Source: J084 sp964471405
Lineage (GTDB): Bacteria; Pseudomonadota; Alphaproteobacteria; Sphingomonadales; Rhodothalassiaceae
Direction of reading: 5' to 3'
DNA length: 64,000 nucleotides
Assembly: GCA_964471405.1 (NCBI GenBank)
Contig: CAYYGH010000005.1
Coordinates: forward strand, 5,485-69,484
The position numbers were made by a program, and so were the translations under genes. Shown here one piece after another: positions 43,629 through 54,678 of this stretch. Under the pieces are notes generated by a model. That model ran no database searches, had not been told where the DNA came from, and saw only the letters and a list, made by a program, of their open reading frames with translations. Position 1 is the stretch's first letter, and each line of letters starts with the position of its first letter.

Positions 43629-43733
43629 GCCGCACAGGGCCGGACCGGCCGCTGACGAGTGCGCTGCCTAGCCCAGCGGGCTGTTGCGATCAAGTCATGG
43701 ATTTCACGACTTTCTTCCCTCGCCGCCGACCAC

Positions 43734-44969
43734 CTAGCGCAGAATTTCCAGCAGCAGACGATCCAGCAGCACCCAGCCCGCCTCTTGCACGCGCAGCCAC
43801 CCATCGCGATGTGCAAGCAGACCTTCCGCAACGAGCAGATCGCAGCGCTTTTCATCCAGAATGTCCGCGACCGTCAGACCGAAACGCGCCGCCACGGCAT
43901 CCGGCCGGACACCTTCTTCCAACCGCAATCCCATCAGCATCGCCTCGCGCGCCGCCTGATGGGGGGTGAGCGGCTCGCACTGGGCAAGAGCCAATCCGTC
44001 TCCTGCCATCGTTGCCTTCAACCAGCGGGCCGGGGAGCGGACCGCCGTCGTGGCCAGCATCCCGCCTTTCTCCCGCAGCGGCAGCCGCCCATGCGCGCCC
44101 GGGCCGATCCCAAGATAGGGCTGATAGCGCCAGTAGCCGAGATTATGCCGACATTCCGCCCCGCAGCGGGCATGGTTGGAGACCTCATAGGGCGGCAGAC
44201 CGGCCGCTTTCAGCCGGGCACGGGTCGCCGTGAACAGCCGGCCCATCACTTCCGCATCCGGCAGCCTGAGCTGCCCGCGCTGGGCGTGTGACCAGAAGCG
44301 TGTGCCCGGCTCGATCGTGAGCTGATAGCAGGAGAGATGATCGGTCCCCAGCCCGATGGCTTCCTCCAGCTCCTCCTCCCAGGCGCTGACGCTCTGGCCG
44401 GGGCGGGCATAGATGAGATCCATGTTGACCCGGTCGAACAGGCCCCGGGCGACGGCAAGCGCATCAAGTGCCTGGGCGCGGTCGTGCGGCCGCCCCAGAA
44501 AGCGCAGCGCCGCATCATCAAGGGACTGGATGCCGAGCGAGATCCTGTTGATGCCGGCCTTCCGGTAGGCCTCGAAATGCCGGGCCTCAACACTTGTCGG
44601 ATTGGCCTCCAGCGTGATTTCCACATCCGGCCCGACGGGCGGGAAGGCCCCAAAGAGCACATTCAGAATCTCCGACACGAGCGCCGGCGGCATCAGGCTG
44701 GGCGTGCCACCACCGAAAAAGACGCTCCTCACCCGGGCCTCCGGCAACAGCTCCCGCCAGGCGGTGATCGCCCGGGCATAGGCCCGCGCCCATTCCGCCG
44801 GTGTGCCGATCCGCACTACGTGGCTGTTGAAATCACAATAGGGGCATTTCGTCACGCAGAAGGGCCAGTGGACATAGACGCCAAGAACGGGCGCGGGATC
44901 GGGAACCGCTCCTTCAGACGGCGTCCCGCTTGCCGGAGACAGCGGTGCGGTCCGATATGCAGGCATCAT
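43734..44969 (-). CDS. hemW: radical SAM haem chaperone HemW
   Basis: 411 residues. The radical SAM motif WPFCVTKCPYCDFNSH lies at Cys38/42/45, with FFGGGTPSLMPP, ANPTSVEARHFEAYRKAGI, NRISLGIQSLDDAALRFLGR and the family-specific HNLGYWRYQPYLGIGPGAHG. This is the HemN-like branch now called HemW, which binds haem and is not a true coproporphyrinogen oxidase. Its start overlaps the rdgB stop (ATGATG over TGA), as in many proteobacteria. Confidence 0.93.
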   Translation of the reverse strand: MMPAYRTAPLSPASGTPSEGAVPDPAPVLGVYVHWPFCVTKCPYCDFNSHVVRIGTPAEWARAYARAITAWRELLPEARVRSVFFGGGTPSLMPPALVSEILNVLFGAFPPVGPDVEITLEANPTSVEARHFEAYRKAGINRISLGIQSLDDAALRFLGRPHDRAQALDALAVARGLFDRVNMDLIYARPGQSVSAWEEELEEAIGLGTDHLSCYQLTIEPGTRFWSHAQRGQLRLPDAEVMGRLFTATRARLKAAGLPPYEVSNHARCGAECRHNLGYWRYQPYLGIGPGAHGRLPLREKGGMLATTAVRSPARWLKATMAGDGLALAQCEPLTPHQAAREAMLMGLRLEEGVRPDAVAARFGLTVADILDEKRCDLLVAEGLLAHRDGWLRVQEAGWVLLDRLLLEILR

Positions 44970-45610
44970 CTGCTGCCGAACAGGGCTGCAACCATCCTGG
45001 CAAAGGCATCCGCACGATGGCTGATGGCATGCTTGGCAGCCGGCTCCATCTCGCCAAAGGTCAGATCATGTCCCTCCGGCACAAAGATCGGATCGTAGCC
45101 GAACCCCTTGTTCCCGCGCGGCGGCCAGACGATCTGTCCATCCACACGCCCTTCGAACAGATGGCAGTCGCCTTCCGGAAGCGCCAGAGCCAGAACACAG
45201 ATGAAGGCGGCGCGCCGGTCCGGATCCGCGGTTTCCGAGAGTGCTTTCCAGACGCGCTCCATCGCCTTGTCGAAATCCCGCTCCGGCCCGGCCCAACGGG
45301 CGGAATGAATGCCCGGCGCTCCATTCAGAGCCCGGACCGCCAATCCGGAATCATCGGAAAGAGCCGGCCTGCCACTGGCCCGGGCAGCCGCCTCGGCCTT
45401 GATGCGGGCGTTTTCCGCAAAGGTCCGGCCCGTTTCCTCCGGTTCCTCAAGCCCCAGCTCACCAGCAGAGACGACCGCGATACCGAACGGTGCAAGCAGA
45501 TCCGCAATCTCGCGGACCTTGCCGGGATTGTGGCTGGCGATCACCAGCCCCTCGCGCCTGAGCCGCTCGGCAAGCGCGGCGAGCGGCGGCTTTTCCCCAG
45601 GATGCGCCAT
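44966..45610 (-). CDS. rdgB: non-canonical purine NTP pyrophosphatase (RdgB/HAM1)
   Basis: 214 residues. Landmarks are VIASHNPGKVREIADLL, TFAENARIKAEAAA, ALSDDSGLAVRALNGAPG and GNKGFGYDPIFVPEGHDLTF, ending in HAISHRADAFARM. It removes dITP and XTP from nucleotide pools. The ATG at 45610 is taken rather than the GTG three bases before it. It follows rph after six bases and overlaps hemW, giving an rph-rdgB-hemW operon. Confidence 0.95.
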   Translation of the reverse strand: MAHPGEKPPLAALAERLRREGLVIASHNPGKVREIADLLAPFGIAVVSAGELGLEEPEETGRTFAENARIKAEAAARASGRPALSDDSGLAVRALNGAPGIHSARWAGPERDFDKAMERVWKALSETADPDRRAAFICVLALALPEGDCHLFEGRVDGQIVWPPRGNKGFGYDPIFVPEGHDLTFGEMEPAAKHAISHRADAFARMVAALFGSR

Positions 45611-45616
45611 CACCCG

Positions 45617-46333
45617 TCAAATTCCCAGCGCCTGCCTTTGGGCCGTGGTGATCTCGTCACAGCCGATGCGCGCCAGCCGCAGGAGGCGCAGCAGGCCTTC
45701 CTCGTCAAAAGGCTCCTGCTCGGCGGTCGCCTGAACCTCAACGATGCGCCCCGATCCGGTCAGCACGAAATTGGCATCCGTCTCGGCGATGCTGTCCTCG
45801 GCGTAGTCGAGATCGAGCACCGGCTCGCCGCCGACGATGCCGCAGGAGACGGCCGCAACCGTCTCCCGCACCGGCACCGTTTCGATGAGCCCGGCATCCT
45901 TCATGAAGCGCAGCGCCTCGTAGAGCGCAACGAAACCGCCCGAGATGGCAGCCGTGCGGGTGCCGCCATCGGCCTGCAGGACGTCGCAGTCTATGCGGAT
46001 CTGACGCTCACCGAGCTTTTCCAGATCCACCACCGCTCTCAACGCCCGGCCGATGAGCCTCTGAATCTCCTGGGTGCGACCGGACTGGCGACCACGGGCC
46101 GCCTCGCGATCGGTGCGTTCATGGGTTGCGCGCGGCAGCATGCCGTATTCAGCGGTGATCCACCCCTTTCCCGTGCCCTGCAGCCAGCCGGGTGCACGCT
46201 GTTCAAGCGTGGCGGTGCACAGGACATGGGTATCGCCGAACTTGACGAGACAGGAGCCCTCGGCATGCTTGGCAAAACCGGGCACGAATTCGACGGGGCG
46301 CATTTCGTCCGGGGCGCGTCCTGATGGCCGCAT
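45617..46333 (-). CDS. rph: ribonuclease PH
   Basis: 238 residues, a phosphorolytic 3'-5' exoribonuclease that trims tRNA 3' ends. Typical segments are CLVKFGDTHVLCTATLEQRAP, WITAEYGMLPRATHERTDRE, IQRLIGRALRAVVDL, IDCDVLQADGGTRTAAISGG and DLDYAEDSIAETDANFV. It heads the leftward rph-rdgB-hemW run and is divergent from hrcA, the common alphaproteobacterial arrangement. Confidence 0.96.
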   Translation of the reverse strand: MRPSGRAPDEMRPVEFVPGFAKHAEGSCLVKFGDTHVLCTATLEQRAPGWLQGTGKGWITAEYGMLPRATHERTDREAARGRQSGRTQEIQRLIGRALRAVVDLEKLGERQIRIDCDVLQADGGTRTAAISGGFVALYEALRFMKDAGLIETVPVRETVAAVSCGIVGGEPVLDLDYAEDSIAETDANFVLTGSGRIVEVQATAEQEPFDEEGLLRLLRLARIGCDEITTAQRQALGI

Positions 46334-46434
46334 TATGTCTTCTCCCAGGATTCCACGAGTTGCGTGGCCGTCCTCCTAGCCCGCGACCGGCCGGAAAACA
46401 AGAGGATCGGGCCGACCGCTCCGCCGCCCACCGA

Positions 46435-46463
46435 TTGACGCTTCGCCCCCTGCCCCCTACATG
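46435..46463 (+). promoter_or_regulatory. candidate sigma-70 promoter of hrcA-grpE
   Basis: TTGACG, a 17-base spacer and TACATG lie 74 bases before the hrcA start. No CIRCE-like repeat (TTAGCACTC-type) is seen in this gap. Confidence 0.5.
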
Positions 46464-46536
46464 GGGCACGGCCGCACAAGACTGGAAGATGTGAGCCACC
46501 ATCCATCGATCACGATCGCAGATGAGGAGCCGCCCG

Positions 46537-47574
46537 ATGACGATCGAGGATCTGAGCGAGCGGGCCCGGCTGATCTTCAAGCATATCGTGGAGGGCTATC
46601 TCGAGCATGGAGAGCCGGTCGGCTCGCGCACAATCTCGCGCAAGCCCGATGTCGAGCTGTCTCCTGCCTCCATTCGCAATGTGATGGCCGACCTGGAAGA
46701 GCTGGGCCTCATCTACTCGCCGCACACTTCCGCCGGCCGGCTGCCCACCGAACTCGGCCTCAGACTGTTCGTGGACGGACTGATGGAGGTGCGCGAGCTG
46801 AGCGAGGAAGAGCGACGCAAGATCGAGGAACAATGCGCAGCCTCGGGCCGCCCGCGCGAAGAGGTGCTGGAGGAGGCAAGCCGGGTTGTCGCCGGTCTCG
46901 CCCGCTGTGCGGGGCTGGTGACGGCTCCCAAGATTGATGCGGCGATCCGCCATGTCGAATTCGTGCCGCTGACCGGCAATCGGGCGCTCGCCGTGCTTGT
47001 TGAGGAACATGGGCAGGTGGAGAACCGCATCATCGAGCTGCCGGCCGGCCTGCCGGCTGGTGCGCTGGTCCAGGCTGCCAACTACCTCAATGCCCGTTTC
47101 CAGGGCCGCACCATCAAGGAGGCGGTCGAGACCGTTCAGCGCGAAATCGAGGACGTGCGTCGTGAACTCGATGCCTGCGCGGCCCGTGTCGTCGAGCAGG
47201 GGCTTGCGGTCTGGTCGGGGGAAGAAGATGAGCTTCCGCTGCTGATCGTCCATGGCCACCAGCACCTGCTGGAGGATGTCAAGGCGCTGGAGGACCTTGA
47301 GCGCGTGCGGCGCCTGCTGGAGGATCTCGAAGCCAAGCGCGATCTTGTCAAACTGCTCGAATCCGCCGAGGCCGGGGAAGGGGTCAAGATCTATATCGGC
47401 GCGCAGCACGAATTGTTCTCGCTGTCCGGCTCGTCCCTCGTCGTTGCCCCTTATCGGGACACGGAACATCGTGTCGTCGGTGTCGTTGGCGTCATTGGAC
47501 CGATGCGGATCAATTACGCCCGGATCGTGCCCGTTGTGGATTACACGGCCCAGGTGATGAGCCGCATCGTCTAG
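46537..47574 (+). CDS. hrcA: heat-inducible transcription repressor HrcA
   Basis: 345 residues from the ATG at 46537, seven bases after GAGGAG; 46522 is the longer alternative. The N-terminal winged helix reads LIFKHIVEGYLEHGEPVGSR and LSPASIRNVMADLEELGLIY, then SPHTSAGRLPTELGLRLFVD. The C-terminal part includes KIYIGAQHELFSLSGSSLV and GPMRINYARIVPVVDYTAQ. HrcA represses chaperone operons through CIRCE, usually groESL in this class. It heads hrcA-grpE. Confidence 0.95.
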   Translation: MTIEDLSERARLIFKHIVEGYLEHGEPVGSRTISRKPDVELSPASIRNVMADLEELGLIYSPHTSAGRLPTELGLRLFVDGLMEVRELSEEERRKIEEQCAASGRPREEVLEEASRVVAGLARCAGLVTAPKIDAAIRHVEFVPLTGNRALAVLVEEHGQVENRIIELPAGLPAGALVQAANYLNARFQGRTIKEAVETVQREIEDVRRELDACAARVVEQGLAVWSGEEDELPLLIVHGHQHLLEDVKALEDLERVRRLLEDLEAKRDLVKLLESAEAGEGVKIYIGAQHELFSLSGSSLVVAPYRDTEHRVVGVVGVIGPMRINYARIVPVVDYTAQVMSRIV

Positions 47575-47625
47575 TCCAGGCGACTGAAAGGAAGGTTTCG
47601 GTCAACAGGAAGCGGAAAGGCAGGC

Positions 47626-48243
47626 ATGACGGACAGAAAAACGCAAGATACCGACGCAACGCCCCGGCCCGAAGAGGCCCGGCCGGAGGAGAACGGGGTC
47701 GAGAAGGAGGCTGAAGCCGAGCGCTCGCTCGAAGAGCTGCAGGCCGAGGTTGAGACTTTGCGTGACCATCTGCTGCGCGCGAAGGCTGAGGTTCAGAACG
47801 TTCTCAAGCGCAGCGAACGGGAAAAGTCGGAGATTGCGCAGTATGCGATTGCGGGTTTCGCCCGCGATCTGCTCAGCGTCGCTGACAATCTGCGGCGGGC
47901 GCTCGAGGCCGTGCCGACGGACGTGGCCGACAATCCGGCCCTCAAGGCGCTGGTCGAAGGCGTGGAGATGACGGAGCGCGAGCTGCTCTCGGTATTCGAA
48001 CGCCACGGTGTGCGTCGCATTGCGCCCAAGCCCGGCGAGCGTTTTGACCATACCCATCAGCAGGCGGTAGCCGAAGTCGAGACCGACAAATACGAGCCCG
48101 GCACCATTGCCGAGGTCTATCAGGTCGGCTACGCGCTGGGCGAGCGCCTGCTGCGGCCGGCAATGGTCGCGGTGGCCAAGGCACACCGCTCGCAGAACGG
48201 CGCAGGCGCCGAAAGTCCGGGGCATGTTGACACGCAGGCCTGA
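47626..48243 (+). CDS. grpE: nucleotide exchange factor GrpE
   Basis: 205 residues. An acidic N-terminal region leads to a coiled coil (ELQAEVETLRDHLLRAKAEV, then QNVLKRSEREKSE) and the beta domain with FARDLLSVADNLRRAL, RHGVRRIAPKPGERFD and GTIAEVYQVGYALGERLLRP. It releases ADP from DnaK. It follows hrcA by 51 bases. Confidence 0.95.
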   Translation: MTDRKTQDTDATPRPEEARPEENGVEKEAEAERSLEELQAEVETLRDHLLRAKAEVQNVLKRSEREKSEIAQYAIAGFARDLLSVADNLRRALEAVPTDVADNPALKALVEGVEMTERELLSVFERHGVRRIAPKPGERFDHTHQQAVAEVETDKYEPGTIAEVYQVGYALGERLLRPAMVAVAKAHRSQNGAGAESPGHVDTQA

Positions 48244-48249
48244 CCCCCT

Positions 48250-48276
48250 CTTGCAGGCCGCCGGCGCGGTGCCCAT
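48250..48276 (+). promoter_or_regulatory. candidate heat-shock (sigma-32) promoter of dnaK
   Basis: CTTGCA, a 15-base spacer and GCCCAT lie about 225 bases upstream of dnaK, close to the CTTGAA-N13-15-CCCAT pattern of sigma-32 promoters. It begins seven bases after the grpE stop. A long 5' leader would follow. Confidence 0.4.
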
Positions 48277-48501
48277 CTAGATGCGGAACCGCCATGCCAC
48301 CGGACCGTCGCTGCGGGTGAGAACAATCTGCGGGAAAGACGCGTTCGCTCTGGTGAGAAGGCGCCCTGAAAAGGCAATCAGGAGGACCGCAGGCGGCATC
48401 ACGGCCGGGATCACATGATCGCAGGCACAAGGCCGGCAGGGCGGTCAAGGCAACGGTAGCAGAACACGACGGCAAGCATTTTGTTTGAGGAGGTATCGGA
48501 A

Positions 48502-50418
<1,917 letters not shown>

Positions 50419-50431
50419 CCCCAGGAAAGGG

Positions 50432-50469
50432 CGAAAGGGGCGTCGGCAGCAGATCCGACGCCCCTTTCG
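50432..50469 (+). terminator. strong hairpin between dnaK and dnaJ
   Basis: A perfect 15-bp stem (CGAAAGGGGCGTCGG and CCGACGCCCCTTTCG) with an eight-base loop starts 14 bases past the dnaK stop, followed by GCTTTC. It should reduce read-through, setting DnaK above DnaJ, or end the dnaK transcript. Confidence 0.75.
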
Positions 50470-50624
50470 GCTTTCTGGACCGGCAGCATGCCGGAGGGCT
50501 CTGGAATTTCGGGGTCGGCAACACCATAGAAGAATGGGTTCGCAGAAACTGGCGGCAGGAGGACGGATTCCGCCGGGACCCGCCAGCGAAATGAAGTGCA
50601 AGGGACGGAGTCGTGGACGGCGGC

Positions 50625-51779
50625 ATGCAAAGGGATTTCTACGAGGTCCTGGGAGTTCCGCGCGATGCGGATCCCGAAACGATCAAGAAAGCCTATCGCA
50701 AGCTTGCCCTCAAATATCATCCGGATCGCAATCCCGATGATCCGGAGGCCGAGGCCCGTTTCAAGGAGATCAATGCCGCCTACGAGGTTCTCAAGGACGA
50801 GAAGAAGCGCGCGGCCTATGACGCCATGGGCCATGCCGCCTTCATGAACGGAGCCGGCGGCGGCCATGGCTTTGATGGCTTTGCCCATGGCTTCGATGCC
50901 GACAGCTTCTCCGAAATCTTCGAGCAGTTCTTCGGCGAGATGATGGGGGGACGCCGCACCCGCGCCCATCGCCGCCGCGGCGCCGATCAGAAGGTGGAGG
51001 TGGAGCTCACATTGGCCGAAGCCTTCACCGGCGTGCGCAAGACGATCCGGCTGCGCAGCCTGGTCAGCTGCGAGTCCTGCGGCGGCTCCGGCGCCCGGGC
51101 CGGCTCGCGCCCGCAGGTCTGTCCCACCTGCCATGGTCACGGCCGCCTGCGCCATCGTCAGGGCTTCTTCATGCTCGAACAGACCTGCCCGCATTGCGGC
51201 GGTGCTGGTCAGGTGATCGGTGACCCCTGCCCGGACTGCGCGGGCCGAGGGCTGAGCGAGAAGACACGCAGCCTGTCCGTCAACATTCCGGCCGGTGTCG
51301 ATACGGGCACGCGCATCCGGCTCGCCGGCGAAGGCAGTGCGGGGCTCAAGGGCGGCCCACCGGGCGATCTTTATCTGTTCGTCACCGTCAAGCCCCACCC
51401 CATCTTCGAGCGCGATGGCGCCCATCTGTTCTGCCGCGTGCCCGTGCCGATGACCACGGCGATCCTGGGGGGCGAGGTCGAAATCCCCACGCTCGACGGC
51501 ACGAAGACGCGTGTCAGGATCCCGGAAGGCACGCAGACGGGACGCCGATTCCGCCTGCGGGGCAAAGGCATGCCGGAACTGGAGACGGGTGCGCGCGGCG
51601 ATCTCATCGTCGAAGTGCGGGTCGAAACCCCCGTCAATCTCACGCGCCGCCAGAAAGAACTCGTGCGCGAGCTTGCCGAGGAATTGGGCGAAGAAACGCA
51701 TTCGCCCGAATCCACCGGATTTTTTGCCCGGGTAAAGGAATTCTTCCAGGATCTGGGATCTGACAAGAGCGTCCACTGA
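50625..51779 (+). CDS. dnaJ: co-chaperone DnaJ
   Basis: 384 residues from the ATG at 50625; a GTG at 50613 is possible. The J domain (MQRDFYEVLGVPRDADPETI, then HPD in LKYHPDRNPDDPEAEARF) is followed by a Gly/Phe stretch. Four zinc repeats follow (CESCGGSG, CPTCHGHG, CPHCGGAG, CPDCAGRG) and the C-terminal substrate domains. It is a full type I DnaJ. Confidence 0.97.
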   Translation: MQRDFYEVLGVPRDADPETIKKAYRKLALKYHPDRNPDDPEAEARFKEINAAYEVLKDEKKRAAYDAMGHAAFMNGAGGGHGFDGFAHGFDADSFSEIFEQFFGEMMGGRRTRAHRRRGADQKVEVELTLAEAFTGVRKTIRLRSLVSCESCGGSGARAGSRPQVCPTCHGHGRLRHRQGFFMLEQTCPHCGGAGQVIGDPCPDCAGRGLSEKTRSLSVNIPAGVDTGTRIRLAGEGSAGLKGGPPGDLYLFVTVKPHPIFERDGAHLFCRVPVPMTTAILGGEVEIPTLDGTKTRVRIPEGTQTGRRFRLRGKGMPELETGARGDLIVEVRVETPVNLTRRQKELVRELAEELGEETHSPESTGFFARVKEFFQDLGSDKSVH

Positions 51780-51994
51780 TCCCATGGCCGTCCGCCCTTC
51801 TCTGCCAGAATGCGGAGATGCCGGGACCGCACGTATCGCGTCAGAGCCCAAGGGGACCGGCAGATACCGTCGCAGAACATGGGATGCGATCTTGAGGCGG
51901 CGGGGTGACAAGCACCATCCCCATCCCTTATGATGGGAAGAGGGCATAAGTTCAAAAGTTTATCTTTTTATACGTGCAGTTTGGAAGGCGAGTC

Positions 51995-53446
51995 GTGAGC
52001 AGAAATGGCGATGCGATGACGAGTGGTGGACACCGTTCCGGACAGGCGGCCTGGCATCCCGGGCTTTGGCGTGAACGGCCGGCAAATCAGCTGCCGGAGT
52101 ATCCGGATGAGGCCGCCCTTGCGCAGGTGGAAGAGGAGCTGCGCCGGCTTCCCCCGCTCGTCTTTGCGGGCGAGGTGCGGGCTCTTGAGGCTGATCTTGC
52201 GCGGGTGGCGCGGGGCGAGGCTTTTCTGCTCCAGGGCGGTGACTGTGCGGAAAGCTTTGCCGAATTCCGTCCCGAGAATCTGCGCGACACCTTCAAGGTT
52301 CTTCTGCAGATGGCGGTGGTGCTGACCTTTGCCGCCGCCTGTCCGGTGGTAAAGGTGGGCCGGCTTGCCGGTCAGTTTGCCAAGCCCCGCTCCAGCCCGA
52401 CGGAAGAGCGCGATGGACATGTCCTGCCCAGCTACCGCGGAGACATCATCAATGACATCCGCTTTGACGAAGCGGCGCGCAGACCCGATCCCCAGCGCAT
52501 GCTGCGCGCCTATCATCAGGCGGCGGTCACGCTGAATCTGTTGCGGGCATGGTCGGTGGGCGGATTTGCGGATCTGCATCAGGTCCATCGCTGGAGCCTG
52601 GACTTCATTGCCAATACCCCGGCTGCCACCCGCTATCGGGATCTTGCGGACCGGATCGCCGAGGCGATCGATTTCATGCGCGCCTGCGGCGTGGGGGAGG
52701 CGGCCAATCGTGTTCTGCAGGGCACGAGCTTCTACACCAGCCACGAATGCCTGCTGCTGCCCTATGAGGAAGCGCTTACCCGTCAGGATCCCGAAACGGG
52801 CGAGTGGCTTGATGGCTCGGCGCACATGCTCTGGTGTGGGCACCGCACCCGCGATCCGCACGGCGCCCATGTGACATTTCTGTCCGGCATCGCCAATCCG
52901 GTGGCGGTCAAGCTGGGGCCGGGCATCGATGAGGACATGCTGTGCCGGCTCGTCTCCCGGCTCAATCCCGACAATCGCCCCGGGCGGCTCACGCTCATCT
53001 GCCGGTTCGGGGCGGACCGGATCGCCGAGCATCTGCCGGCCCTCATCCGCCGGGTCACGCGCGAAGGTTTCGCCGTGATCTGGTCCTGCGATCCCATGCA
53101 TGGCAATACCGTGCGCACGGCCAGCGGTCTCAAGACGCGCGCTTTCGATACGATCATGCGCGAGGTGCGGCAGTTCTTCGCCATTCACCGGGCCGAGGGC
53201 ACCCATGCCGGCGGCATTCATCTGGAGCTGACGGGCCAGAATGTGACCGAATGCACCGGTGGAGCGGTGGCGATTACCGAAGAGGCGCTGGCCTCCCGCT
53301 ATCACACCCATTGTGATCCGCGGCTCAATGCGGCCCAGAGTCTGGAACTGGCCTTTCAGGTGGCCGAACTGATCAAGGCCGAACGGCAGCGGGCCAGGAC
53401 GGAGGCCGCCCCTTCATCGGACCATCAGGCCAGTGCAGCCTTCTGA
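51995..53446 (+). CDS. class II 3-deoxy-7-phosphoheptulonate synthase
   Basis: 483 residues from a GTG at 51995 that follows GGAAGG; ATG 52016 is the next option and the frame is open from 51974. It is the plant-type (class II) DAHP synthase, the first step of the shikimate pathway, unrelated in sequence to AroF/G/H of E. coli. Signatures are WHPGLWRERPANQLPEYPDE, FLLQGGDCAESFAEF, VVKVGRLAGQFAKPRS, LPSYRGDIIND and HLELTGQNVTECTGG. It stands alone in an otherwise unrelated neighbourhood. Confidence 0.95.
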   Translation: MSRNGDAMTSGGHRSGQAAWHPGLWRERPANQLPEYPDEAALAQVEEELRRLPPLVFAGEVRALEADLARVARGEAFLLQGGDCAESFAEFRPENLRDTFKVLLQMAVVLTFAAACPVVKVGRLAGQFAKPRSSPTEERDGHVLPSYRGDIINDIRFDEAARRPDPQRMLRAYHQAAVTLNLLRAWSVGGFADLHQVHRWSLDFIANTPAATRYRDLADRIAEAIDFMRACGVGEAANRVLQGTSFYTSHECLLLPYEEALTRQDPETGEWLDGSAHMLWCGHRTRDPHGAHVTFLSGIANPVAVKLGPGIDEDMLCRLVSRLNPDNRPGRLTLICRFGADRIAEHLPALIRRVTREGFAVIWSCDPMHGNTVRTASGLKTRAFDTIMREVRQFFAIHRAEGTHAGGIHLELTGQNVTECTGGAVAITEEALASRYHTHCDPRLNAAQSLELAFQVAELIKAERQRARTEAAPSSDHQASAAF

Positions 53447-53520
53447 AGGAGGTCTCTTCCGACCGCGCTGAGAAAGCAGCGGCGGCTCCAGAAGCGGGGC
53501 GGGGCAGCCTTCTGTCGCAA

Positions 53521-54678
53521 CTAGTGCCGGCGCCCCCGCCACAGAACCGGCCCCAGACGCAGCAGATAGAGCAGATAGGCGAGCGCCCAGGCCGTCGCGC
53601 TCATGTGGATGAGCCCGGCCGTCCAGCCCGGCGCCAGTCCGGCGGACAGGCGCAGCAGCGCGGCAATGGCCACCAGCGCGAACATCGCCACCATCCAGCC
53701 ATCGGCCACCAGGGGCTGCCCGCTGTGTCCAAGCGCCGCCCTTGTCATGACGGCCAGCGTCATCGTGCCAATGGCACCCACCGTCCAGGCATGAAGGGCC
53801 TGAGGTGCCTCAGCAGGAGCCAACACCAGTGCCGCTCCCATGAGCAGGAAACCCGCTGCATACCAGGCATATCCCAGATGCAGCACGAACAACAGGGGTT
53901 CACCCCGGGCGGCACCGCCCTGCCAGCGGCTCATCCGCAACAGATGCAGGCCACCGAGAAAGACGAGCGGCCAGCCGGTCCATACATCCTGCGGCCGGGC
54001 CACCCACAGCCCCAGTGCGAGGGTGGTGGCAAGCAGAATCAACATGTCCTGACGATTGGGAGTGATCACCTGCCCTGCGCGGGCATCTCCCTGAACGGCC
54101 AGCCAATTGCGCGTAAAAGCCGGTGTGATCCGCCCGCCGATCAGACCAATGAGCAGCAGCATGACCGCCAGCCCCAGCCGCCAGCCGATGTCGTCGCGAA
54201 TGAGACCATGGGCAAGCAGCCGGAAGAAGATGTCTCCCGCATCGGCCAGCGCCAGCACCAGAATGGCCGCCACCACCGGGAGGTTGCGGTTGCCGCTTGC
54301 AAGAATGCGCCGCCCGGCCCAGACTGCAAGCAGAAGGTAGAACAGGGGATCCACCACGGCCGCCACATACGCCCCCGTCCCCCGCCAACCGGCGAGATGC
54401 AGGCCGGCCGCCATCACCCGGGCCGCAAGCCATATGGTTCCCAGGCCCACCAGCGTTACGGCGCCCGGTGGCGGAGTCCGGGTCCAGTTCGGCACGGCCG
54501 TCAGGACGAAGCCGGCCAAAGTTGCCGCCAGAAAGCCAAAGATCATTTCATGACGATGCCAGCCGAGCGGATCGGCCCCATTGCCCAGCAGGTCCGGCCA
54601 AAGACCGGTATACAGGCCCGCCCATAACAGCACCACGGCTATCGCATGACATGCCGCCAGAGGAAAGAAGAGCCGCAT
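53521..54678 (-). CDS. NnrS family haem/copper membrane protein
   Basis: 385 residues from the ATG at 54678, with about ten to twelve membrane helices. The NnrS hallmark region is WHRHEMIFGFLAATLAGFVL, followed by TAVPNWTRTPPP; further features are IGGRITPAFTRNWL and LLRMSRWQGGAARGEPLLF. Histidines in the helices are the likely haem or metal ligands. Members protect against nitrosative stress and are often beside nitrite or NO reductase genes, but none is present here. It is convergent with the DAHP synthase gene. Confidence 0.9.
   Translation of the reverse strand: MRLFFPLAACHAIAVVLLWAGLYTGLWPDLLGNGADPLGWHRHEMIFGFLAATLAGFVLTAVPNWTRTPPPGAVTLVGLGTIWLAARVMAAGLHLAGWRGTGAYVAAVVDPLFYLLLAVWAGRRILASGNRNLPVVAAILVLALADAGDIFFRLLAHGLIRDDIGWRLGLAVMLLLIGLIGGRITPAFTRNWLAVQGDARAGQVITPNRQDMLILLATTLALGLWVARPQDVWTGWPLVFLGGLHLLRMSRWQGGAARGEPLLFVLHLGYAWYAAGFLLMGAALVLAPAEAPQALHAWTVGAIGTMTLAVMTRAALGHSGQPLVADGWMVAMFALVAIAALLRLSAGLAPGWTAGLIHMSATAWALAYLLYLLRLGPVLWRGRRH

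Noticed and set aside
51968..53311. 447-codon leftward frame opposite the DAHP synthase gene
   Set aside because: Antisense of a complete class II DAHP synthase; composition is not protein-like.
53430..53520. Direct repeat GCAGCCTTCTG at both ends of the gap after the DAHP synthase gene
   Set aside because: Only 11 bases, two copies, no inverted ends, no mobile-element gene; too weak to call an attachment site.
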